Source: Bacteroides sp. | GTDB taxonomy: Bacteria; Bacteroidota; Bacteroidia; Bacteroidales; SM23-62 | Direction of reading: 5' to 3' | DNA length: 32,069 nt | Assembly (NCBI GenBank): GCA_011053095.1 | Contig: DRHS01000288.1 | Coordinates: 1 to 32,069, forward strand | Shown: positions 17,424 through 23,736 of the stretch, one piece after another | Layout: every line of letters starts with the position of its first letter | How positions within the stretch are numbered: the first letter of the stretch is position 1 | Program-made: the position numbers and the translations under genes | Notes under the pieces: generated by a model | Told to the model about the DNA's origin: nothing | Databases searched by the model: none | Seen by the model: only the letters and a program-made list of their open reading frames with translations

Positions 17424-18434
17424 ATGAAAGCAAAACTCGAATACATCTGGCTCGACGGATATAAGCCCACCCAGAAGATGAGGAGCAAGACACTTGTTGT
17501 TGCAGACTTTGACGGAAAAGTTGAAAATTGTCCCATCTGGAACTTCGACGGATCTTCTACAGAACAGGCATCAGGTTCTGATTCCGATTGTTTATTGAAA
17601 CCCGTTTTTATAGTTAAGGATCCACACCGGAAAAACGGATACCTTATAATGACAGAGGTAATGAATGCCGACGGCACTCCCCATGAATCAAATGCAAGGG
17701 CCACCATCGATGATGATGATGATGATTTCTGGTTTGGATTTGAGCAGGAGTATGTACTCTGGGATCTGGACCATCACACACCAATGGGATTCCCTGCTCC
17801 CGGATATTTCCCTCCTCCACAGGGACCGTTTTACTGTTCAGTAGGTGCTGAATTTGTTGTCGGAAGACAACTGGTCGAAGAACATCTTGATGCGTGCATT
17901 GAGGCCGATATTAACATTGAAGGGATTAATGCCGAGGTGATGAAGGGTCAGTGGGAATACCAGATTTTTGCCAAGGGCGCCAAGGAAGCCGGTGACCAGG
18001 TATGGGTTGCCCGGTATCTTGCAGAAAGAGTTGGAGAAAAGTATGGTGTGCGTGTTAATCTTGATCCGAAACCTGTGAACGGAGACTGGAACGGATCGGG
18101 CATGCATGCGAACTTCTCGAATGGTCTTATGAGAACTTCTGGTAAAGAGAAGGTGTTCATCGAGATTTGTGAAGAATTTGGAAGGAATATACCTGAGCAT
18201 ATTGCCGTGTATGGAGCGGATAATGATAAGCGCCTTACCGGACAACATGAGACTCAGTCAATCGATAAATTCTCTTACGGTATATCTGACCGCGGAGCTT
18301 CAATTCGTATTCCAGTCAGCACGATAGATGCGGGCTGGAAGGGAAGACTGGAAGACCGAAGGCCTGCGTCAAACGCAGATCCATATAAGGTAGCCGGCAG
18401 GATCGTAAAAACCGTTAAAGCAGCAAAAGTTTAA
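17424..18434 (+). CDS. Glutamine synthetase, type II (eukaryotic-like GSII)
   Basis: A 336-residue enzyme forming glutamine from glutamate, ammonia and ATP. The length and motifs are those of GSII rather than the longer GSI or GSIII: WNFDGSSTEQA (about 39-49), FGFEQEY with the catalytic/metal glutamates (about 104-110), GPFYCSVGAEF, GINAEVMKGQWEYQIF, SGMHANFSNG, GADNDKRLTGQHETQSIDKF, GASIRIP and the C-terminal GRLEDRRPASNADPY. All expected motifs are present and nothing suggests decay. It is a single gene with its own upstream region. An Asp-run (DDDDDD, about 96-101) before the FGFEQEY motif is a small peculiarity. Confidence 0.95.
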   Translation: MKAKLEYIWLDGYKPTQKMRSKTLVVADFDGKVENCPIWNFDGSSTEQASGSDSDCLLKPVFIVKDPHRKNGYLIMTEVMNADGTPHESNARATIDDDDDDFWFGFEQEYVLWDLDHHTPMGFPAPGYFPPPQGPFYCSVGAEFVVGRQLVEEHLDACIEADINIEGINAEVMKGQWEYQIFAKGAKEAGDQVWVARYLAERVGEKYGVRVNLDPKPVNGDWNGSGMHANFSNGLMRTSGKEKVFIEICEEFGRNIPEHIAVYGADNDKRLTGQHETQSIDKFSYGISDRGASIRIPVSTIDAGWKGRLEDRRPASNADPYKVAGRIVKTVKAAKV

Positions 18435-18475
18435 TACGCCGGGTAATTTATAATATAGGATTGAATTGCGAGGAT

Positions 18476-18487
18476 GGGATGCATCCC
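18476..18487. terminator. Palindrome between convergent genes, possible bidirectional terminator
   Basis: GGGATGCATCCC is a perfect 12-bp palindrome in the 67-bp gap between two convergent stops, followed by CTAAAAATC. The stem is short and the T-tract poor, so termination is only a suggestion from position. Confidence 0.22.
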
Positions 18488-18501
18488 CTAAAAATCATTT
18501 T

Positions 18502-19065
18502 CTATTCTTCAGCCGGGGGGAGAAATACATCTTCAATAACATGGACTACTCCGTTTGTAGCATCTATCGAAGCGATGATTTTGGAACCGTTCACATAGGT
18601 GCCATCTTCTTTGACCTCAACATCGAGATAGTGGCCTGTGGCCATATATAACTGCACACCATCCTTAAGTCCCTTGCCCACCTTGTAGTTTCCGGGGGCT
18701 GCATGAAATTTTATTATCGTAGCCAGGGTCTCCTTGTTCTCCGGCTTGAGGAGATCCTCAACAGTGCCTGCCGGCAGTTTTTCAAAGGCTGCATTTGTAG
18801 GTGCAAATACTGTCAGTGGACCGGCATTGGCCAGTACGTCAAGTAATTCAGCTGCTGTACAGGCTGCTGCCAGGGTAGTATGAGCGTCTGAGGTTGCGGC
18901 AATCTGTAAGATATTTTTCTTGGAGTCTTTATCCATTACACCTGCTTGTCCATGTGTTTTAATAGTTGATTCCTGGGTTGCAGTTTCACCGGATCCTCCG
19001 CCAGTGCATGCAGTGATTATTAAACTTAATGAAATGAGGATTGAGAAGACCTTGGTTGTTTTCAT
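18502..19065 (-). CDS. Fasciclin (FAS1) domain lipoprotein
   Basis: A 187-residue lipoprotein with lipobox LIITAC (Cys20), a Gly/Ser/Thr-rich linker, and one FAS1 domain from about 50 to 183. Conserved FAS1 blocks are visible: TTLAAACTAAELLDVLANAGPLTVFAPTNAAFEKLP (H1 box, about 63-98), DLLKPENKETLATIIKFHAAPG, and INATNGVVHVIEDVFLPP-like (H2 box, here SIDATNGVVHVIEDVFLPP). FAS1 lipoproteins are envelope adhesion or ligand-binding modules; function here is unknown. It is divergent from the Rrf2 gene across a 151-bp gap carrying the Rrf2-type palindrome, so shared control is possible, although the palindrome is closer to the Rrf2 side. Confidence 0.9.
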   Translation of the reverse strand: MKTTKVFSILISLSLIITACTGGGSGETATQESTIKTHGQAGVMDKDSKKNILQIAATSDAHTTLAAACTAAELLDVLANAGPLTVFAPTNAAFEKLPAGTVEDLLKPENKETLATIIKFHAAPGNYKVGKGLKDGVQLYMATGHYLDVEVKEDGTYVNGSKIIASIDATNGVVHVIEDVFLPPAEE

Positions 19066-19180
19066 GATTCGAATTTTAGGGATTAATAAAGGTTTGATGA
19101 TTGTATGTCAAATATGTTTTAAATCAGTTTTTGAATATTATTTGATCGAATGTTTTCTGGTAAAAAAAAAATACATACTT

Positions 19181-19205
19181 TTATCCTACCAAATTAGTAG
19201 GATAA
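19181..19205. promoter_or_regulatory. Rrf2-type operator ahead of the nos locus
   Basis: TTATCCTAC-CAAATTA-GTAGGATAA is a perfect 9-bp inverted repeat over 25 bp. The CCTAC...GTAGG arms around an AT-rich centre resemble operators of Rrf2 proteins (IscR/NsrR/RsrR group). It ends 11 bp before the ATG of the Rrf2-family gene, a position that would overlap the promoter or transcription start. This implies repression of the regulator and of nosZ, which follows without a visible terminator. Confidence 0.65.
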
Positions 19206-19216
19206 GTCAAAAATAG

Positions 19217-19642
19217 ATGAAATTCAACACAAAAACAAGATATGCTTTGAGAACAATGCTGGAACTTGCATTGAATGAGGAAAATGATGAGGGAGTATTT
19301 CAAAAGGATATTGCAGAAAACCAGGTAGTTTCTGTTAAGTACCTGGACCATATTATTGCTTCTTTGAAGGCAGCAGACCTTGTTGAAAATGTTGGAGGTA
19401 AAAAGAGCGGGTACAAATTAACAAGACTTGCTGAAGAGATTTCCGTATATGATATCTATAGAGCATTTGAGGATGAACTTGCCATAATAGATTGTTTGCT
19501 TCACGGAGGAAAATGTCCTACAAAACATCTATGTGTCATGAAGGATTACTGGACGGGACTGAACCAGTCAATCAGGTCTAATATGGAATCCATGAATATG
19601 AAGGAACTGGCAAACAGGCATATATCAGTGAATGATAAATAA
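19217..19642 (+). CDS. Rrf2-family regulator, probable Fe-S or NO sensor of the nos locus
   Basis: A 141-residue Rrf2 protein. The N-terminal winged helix is typical (MKFNTKTRYALRTMLELA; QKDIAENQVVSVKYLDHIIASLKAADLVENVGGKKSGYKL). Three cysteines (Cys93, Cys100, Cys106) occupy the cluster-binding loop with spacing C-x6-C-x5-C. This is one residue longer in the first gap than the C-x5-C-x5-C usual for IscR/NsrR. The Glu/Asp-rich helix before them (YRAFEDELAIIDC) is also family-like. It lies 58 bp before nosZ with no terminator between, so it is probably the first gene of the operon and self-regulated through the palindrome upstream. NO or redox sensing is inferred from family and context, not shown. 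Confidence 0.85.
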   Translation: MKFNTKTRYALRTMLELALNEENDEGVFQKDIAENQVVSVKYLDHIIASLKAADLVENVGGKKSGYKLTRLAEEISVYDIYRAFEDELAIIDCLLHGGKCPTKHLCVMKDYWTGLNQSIRSNMESMNMKELANRHISVNDK

Positions 19643-19700
19643 AAATTTATTAAGAATAATTACACTCAAATAATCTAATTAACAACCAAAAACCAGAACT

Positions 19701-21665
19701 ATGAATTTAAAAAGTATCAGAAATCTATTCGTTTTATCACTTGTCCTTGGCCTTATGGCTTCTTGCGGCGGGAATAAATCAGGGGCCGGTGGTCCACTAG
19801 GAGCCGGTGATGCAGCTCAAAAAGTTTATGTCGCTCCTGGTGAGTACGATGATTTTTATGCATTTCTTTCAGGAGGATTCAGCGGGCAGGTCAGCGTGTA
19901 TGGTCTTCCTTCAGGAAGATTATTAAAGGTGATTCCCGTATTTTCATTGGATGCTGAAAAAGCATGGGGATTTAACGATGAGACCAAACCAATGCTTGAA
20001 ACCCGGCACGGATTCATTCCATGGGACGATGCCCACCATCCTGAATTGTCACAGACTGACGGTGTACCTGACGGTCGCTGGTTATTTATTAATGCAAACA
20101 ATACTCCACGAATCGCAAGGATTGACCTGACAACGTTTGAAACAGTGGAAATCATTGAGCTTCCGAACAGCGCAGGTAACCACAGTTCTCCATTTACCAC
20201 ACCGAACACTGATTATGTTGTTGCAGGTACCAGGTTTGCAGTACCGATTCCCCAGAGGGACATGCCCATTAACGAATATGCCGGTAATTTTAAGGCAGCT
20301 CTGTCTTTTGTCAGCATCGCAGATGATGGCAGGATGGACATTGCCTTCCAGATCCTGATGCCCGGATTCAACTATGACCTTGCCCACTCCGGAAAAGGCC
20401 CTTCCGACGGCTGGATGTTTTTCAGCAGTTATAATACTGAAGAAAGCAACACACTTCTTGAGGTTGAAGCTTCAAAGCATGATAAGGATTTTATTGCTGC
20501 GATAAACTGGAAAATGGCAGAACAGTTGGTTGCCGATGGCAAGTTCGAGGAAATGAATTCTCCTTACATGGTCAATTTCTATGATGAGCATACCCATATG
20601 GCAACGAGTGAGACGAGGAATAGTGTTAAGACAATTAAGGCAGCGGATCACCCTGGATTGGTATATTTTATGCCAACCCCGAAGTCACCCCATGGTGTGG
20701 ATATAGATCCGAGCGGAGAATATATTGTTGGTTCCGGAAAGCTCTCTGCTGATTTGACTGTACACTCATTTACCAAGATGAAAGCAGCGATTGCAGCTGA
20801 GGATTTCGAAGATGAAAGATATGGTATCCCCGTGTTGAACTTCGATGCAACACTGGCCGGGGTTGTGAAAAGCGGTGGACTCGGTCCCCTGCACACCGAA
20901 TTTGATAACAACGGGAATGCTTATACAAGTTTCTTTATTTCTTCCGAAATAGTGAAATGGAAAGTCGGAACATGGGAAGTACTCGACAGGGCACCCTGCT
21001 ATTATTCTATTGGTCACCTGATGGTTCCGGGGGGTGACTCAAAACAGCCCTGGGGTAAGTACTTGCTTGCTCTGAACAAGATTACCAAAGACAGGTATCT
21101 GCCCACCGGTCCCGAATTGAACCAGGCTGCACAGCTGTTTGACATTTCCGGAGGTAAGATGCAACTCATACTTGACTTCCCGACGATTGGTGAGCCACAC
21201 TATGCACAGGCCATACCAGCTGATCTGATCATAGAACAACAGAAACAGATCTATAAGCTGGAAGAAAATATGCACCCCTATGCAGTTAAATCTGAAGATG
21301 AGGTGAAGGTGACAAGGGAAGGAAATGTTGTGCGTATTTACCTGACCACCATCCGTTCTCATTTTGCTCCGGATAATATCGAAGGAATAATGGTTGGTGA
21401 CGAAGTACATTTTCATGTTACCAATCTTGAGCAGGATTTCGACGTTCCGCATGGATTTGCCATAATGGGGGCGCAGACATCCGAACTGTTGATAATGCCC
21501 GGCCAGACTGAATCAAACGTCTGGTATCCGAAATATGAAGGCGTAATTCCGTTTTATTGCACGGATTTCTGTTCTGCACTTCACCAGGAAATGCAGGGAT
21601 ACATCAGGGTCTCAGCCAAGGGATCTAATCCCGAGTTGAAATGGTGGGTAGGAACAGACGAATAA
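19701..21665 (+). CDS. nosZ: Nitrous-oxide reductase, clade II (Sec-type lipoprotein)
   Basis: Reduces N2O to N2 with electrons from cytochrome c. The protein has 654 residues. The signal is Sec/lipoprotein (LGLMASC, Cys22), not the Tat signal of clade I, so the enzyme is probably lipid-anchored. The seven CuZ histidines can be placed by motif: His112 and His113 (DDAHHPELSQTDG), His161 (GNHSSP), His331 (SPHGVD), His398 (GPLHTEF), His439 (SIGHL) and His500 (GEPHYAQ). The C-terminal cupredoxin has the CuA ligands His584 (VPHGFA), Cys620, Cys624, His628 and Met631 (CTDFCSALHQEM). No key residue is missing. It heads the maturation genes downstream and is separated from them by a hairpin-rich gap. 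Confidence 0.97.
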   Translation: MNLKSIRNLFVLSLVLGLMASCGGNKSGAGGPLGAGDAAQKVYVAPGEYDDFYAFLSGGFSGQVSVYGLPSGRLLKVIPVFSLDAEKAWGFNDETKPMLETRHGFIPWDDAHHPELSQTDGVPDGRWLFINANNTPRIARIDLTTFETVEIIELPNSAGNHSSPFTTPNTDYVVAGTRFAVPIPQRDMPINEYAGNFKAALSFVSIADDGRMDIAFQILMPGFNYDLAHSGKGPSDGWMFFSSYNTEESNTLLEVEASKHDKDFIAAINWKMAEQLVADGKFEEMNSPYMVNFYDEHTHMATSETRNSVKTIKAADHPGLVYFMPTPKSPHGVDIDPSGEYIVGSGKLSADLTVHSFTKMKAAIAAEDFEDERYGIPVLNFDATLAGVVKSGGLGPLHTEFDNNGNAYTSFFISSEIVKWKVGTWEVLDRAPCYYSIGHLMVPGGDSKQPWGKYLLALNKITKDRYLPTGPELNQAAQLFDISGGKMQLILDFPTIGEPHYAQAIPADLIIEQQKQIYKLEENMHPYAVKSEDEVKVTREGNVVRIYLTTIRSHFAPDNIEGIMVGDEVHFHVTNLEQDFDVPHGFAIMGAQTSELLIMPGQTESNVWYPKYEGVIPFYCTDFCSALHQEMQGYIRVSAKGSNPELKWWVGTDE

Positions 21666-21679
21666 TCTTTTAATAATCT

Positions 21680-21784
21680 ATGTATAAGACGAACCAGCCG
21701 GGATCGGATCCTGCGATCAAAACAAAGGGGTTTTGGTTATCATTTTTACCGGGCATTGTTCCCGGATGGTTCGTCATTTTTTAA
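21680..21784 (+). CDS. Possible 34-residue single-helix membrane peptide
   Basis: A 34-codon ORF starts 15 bp after the nosZ stop and ends in the T-tract of the hairpin element. The predicted peptide is polar for about 16 residues (MYKTNQPGSDPAIKTK) and then fully hydrophobic (GFWLSFLPGIVPGWFVIF), which would suit one membrane helix. No clear ribosome binding site is visible. The same bases form a long inverted repeat, so the ORF may be an accident of that structure. Treat as a candidate only. Confidence 0.2.
   Translation: MYKTNQPGSDPAIKTKGFWLSFLPGIVPGWFVIF
21688..21784 (+). terminator. Long nested hairpin after nosZ: terminator or attenuator
   Basis: The outer stem pairs GACGAACC (21688-21695) with GGTTCGTC (21768-21775) and, after a two-base internal loop, CCGGGA (21698-21703) with TCCCGG (21760-21765). 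T6 follows at 21777-21782. Inside it are CAAAAC-N6-GTTTTG (21718-21735) and an alternative hairpin CCGGG-N7-CCCGG (21749-21765) that competes for the same 3' bases. Two exclusive folds next to a T-tract are the layout of an attenuator. It would let nosZ mRNA be more abundant than that of the downstream assembly genes. Confidence 0.55.
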
Positions 21785-21802
21785 TCTTTCAGAAGAATAG
21801 TC

Positions 21803-22393
21803 ATGAAAAGATTCTTAAGACCCAGGATACTGATGCTGGCCGCCGGCCTTGCATTAATGCTAATGTTCGCGTTCCCCTTATGGAGGATCACACTTGAGGC
21901 ACCTCAATACCCAAAGGGCCTCTCAATGTTTATCTGGGTGAATAAGATCACCGGTTCGGAACCGAGCACCCTTCAGAATATCAACATTATGAATCATTAT
22001 ATTGGTATGAAAGCCATAGAGCCGGATTCAATCCCTGAATTGCAATTCATGCAATATATTATTATTGTATTTGCGGGATTAGCCTTTTTGCTGGCGTGGT
22101 TGAATAAATGGCAGGCCAATCTTGTTTGGTTAGTAATTCTTGTTGGGGCGGGTGCCCTGGCCATTTATGACTTTTATTTATGGGAGTATGACTACGGGCA
22201 TAACCTGGATCCCCATGCTGCTATAAAGATTGAAGGGATGGCTTACCAGCCCCCCCTGATTGGGAAAAAGATTATTCTGAATTTTACCGCCCTTTCATGG
22301 CCTCAACTCGGGTCCCTGTTTATGACCCTGAGTATGATCCTGGGGACTCTTTCGGTCTTTAAGGGCAGAAAGCAAAAAAGGATAATCGGATAA
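21803..22393 (+). CDS. NosB-like four-helix membrane protein of clade II nos loci
   Basis: A 196-residue inner-membrane protein with four predicted helices (about 8-28, 82-102, 107-127 and 163-185). A conserved-looking periplasmic loop between helices 1 and 2 reads APQYPKGLSMFIW ... NINIMNHYIGM ... IPELQFMQY. A membrane protein of unknown function directly after nosZ, called NosB, is a recurrent feature of clade II clusters, and this gene matches it in position and topology. I base the name on context, not on a computed match. A His/Asp-rich loop before helix 4 (YDYGHNLDPHAAIKIEGMAYQPP) could bind metal, but that is inference. The stop is immediately followed by the next ATG, so expression is coupled. 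Confidence 0.7.
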   Translation: MKRFLRPRILMLAAGLALMLMFAFPLWRITLEAPQYPKGLSMFIWVNKITGSEPSTLQNINIMNHYIGMKAIEPDSIPELQFMQYIIIVFAGLAFLLAWLNKWQANLVWLVILVGAGALAIYDFYLWEYDYGHNLDPHAAIKIEGMAYQPPLIGKKIILNFTALSWPQLGSLFMTLSMILGTLSVFKGRKQKRIIG

Positions 22394-22831
22394 ATGCATA
22401 GAATCCAGGCCATATTATTGACAGGTTTATTTGTTTTCATGCTGATAAAACCAGCCATTCCATACCTGGATTATGCAGTCAGGAAAAGTTATATTATAGA
22501 AAAGCTTTGTGTAAATAAGGATAAGCCAGAGATGGCATGTAATGGGAAATGTCACCTGAAAGAGCAGGTTCAGAAGAATGAATCATCTGAAAGAGATCTC
22601 CCTTTTCCGTACCCCCAGCCCCAGCGAGAACTTCAGGAATTTCTTGTTTACTCTCAGGCAAATGAAATGGAATTACCCTGTAACACATTTACGGAACAAT
22701 TGTATATTAATTATTACACCTTTCATTTCGCGGAATCGGTTTTTCATCCGCCTGTGTTTAGAGTCCCCCCCCAAACCTCTAGAACTCTTGACATATTATT
22801 AACCGGTTCGATGAAAGGTAATTTGCTTTAA
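22394..22831 (+). CDS. Small membrane-anchored protein with Cys metal-binding motif
   Basis: A 145-residue protein with one N-terminal hydrophobic segment (IQAILLTGLFVFMLIKPAIPYL, about 4-25) serving as anchor or signal. Directly after it come Cys39, Cys49 and Cys53 in LCVNKDKPEMACNGKCHL, a C-x9-C-x3-C-H arrangement that looks like a thiol metal site. I know similar short Bacteroidota proteins with an LCxNKDKPExxCNGKC core, often encoded beside metal-related TonB receptors, but no established function. The rest is polar and Pro/Gln-rich. It begins at the base after the NosB-like stop. Copper handling is the natural guess from its neighbours. Confidence 0.7.
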   Translation: MHRIQAILLTGLFVFMLIKPAIPYLDYAVRKSYIIEKLCVNKDKPEMACNGKCHLKEQVQKNESSERDLPFPYPQPQRELQEFLVYSQANEMELPCNTFTEQLYINYYTFHFAESVFHPPVFRVPPQTSRTLDILLTGSMKGNLL

Positions 22832-22911
22832 AGATCAGACAAAAATAGCACTTAGATATGATTCCTGATCGGAGCGAACCTGGTTCATCTGACCATTATG
22901 GAATCATTAAA

Positions 22912-23721
22912 ATGAAGAAAAATGCATTCTTATTTCTGGCAATATCAATTCTGTTCTTTGTCTCCTGCGAAAAAAATGATGATATGGGAGATCAGGACCC
23001 GGGATTATATAAAATAACAAGTGCCATTTCAGAAGATGGGATATATAAAGTGGAACTATACTCAATGAACGATACTTTGTTTGAAGGATATAATAAGCTG
23101 TTTCTTTCCGTGGTCGAAGTAGAGACGAAGAACCTGATCAGTGAAGCTGAGCTTGGTCTGAGGCCAATGATGCATATGGTGGATAAAATACACTCAGCAC
23201 CATATGAGAACCCTGAGTCAACTGCCAGTTCCGATGGTTACTTTGAAGGGGCTGTGGTATTCATCATGCCCAGCAATCCGGATGAGGGATGGGTTCTCAA
23301 TGTCGATATGAATATATCCGGAACGGAAACAGTTACTGAACTTGAGATACCGTGGGTTAAATACCTTGAAGAACCCCGTAAGGTTAAAGTAACTTCAGAT
23401 ATTGACGGGACCATATATTTTGTCTCACGTGTTGAGCCATCTGATCCGGTTGTAGGTATTAATCCCTGTGAATTCACGATTCACTATAAGGAGAGCATGA
23501 TGAGTTTTCCAGCAGCAACGGACCTTACAATGACAATTGAACCGGAAATGCCATCCATGGAACATGGTTCACCAAATAATGAGGATCCTGAGCACACCGG
23601 GAAAGGGCATTATACCGGGAAGGTGAATTTTACAATGACAGGATGGTGGCGGGTTCACTTTACACTCAAAAAAGGTGATAAGATCGTCAGTGATGATCAT
23701 TATATGGATATAACATTTTAG
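22912..23721 (+). CDS. YtkA-like Met/His-rich lipoprotein, probable copper binder
   Basis: A 269-residue lipoprotein. The start chosen is the ATG at 22912, which opens a standard signal (MKKNAFLFLAISILFFVSC, Cys19). An earlier in-frame ATG at 22858 would put 18 charged residues before it. Two similar Ig-like domains of the YtkA/FixH type are seen. The first contains LRPMMHMVDKIHSAPYENP and GYFEGAVVFIMPSNPDEGW. The second contains EPEMPSMEHGSPNNEDPEH and GHYTGKVNFTMTGWWRVHF. The paired Met/His clusters are in equivalent loops and suggest Cu(I)/Cu(II) binding. It lies between the Cys-motif protein and the copper-type TonB receptor, 15 bp before the latter. A periplasmic copper relay to NosL/NosZ is inferred. 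Confidence 0.75.
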   Translation: MKKNAFLFLAISILFFVSCEKNDDMGDQDPGLYKITSAISEDGIYKVELYSMNDTLFEGYNKLFLSVVEVETKNLISEAELGLRPMMHMVDKIHSAPYENPESTASSDGYFEGAVVFIMPSNPDEGWVLNVDMNISGTETVTELEIPWVKYLEEPRKVKVTSDIDGTIYFVSRVEPSDPVVGINPCEFTIHYKESMMSFPAATDLTMTIEPEMPSMEHGSPNNEDPEHTGKGHYTGKVNFTMTGWWRVHFTLKKGDKIVSDDHYMDITF

Positions 23722-23736
23722 AGCAGGAATTTCGAA

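Noticed and set aside
19643-19700. Second Rrf2 operator or separate promoter directly before nosZ
   Set aside because: No copy of the CCTAC...GTAGG dyad and no convincing promoter boxes; the gap is just AT-rich.
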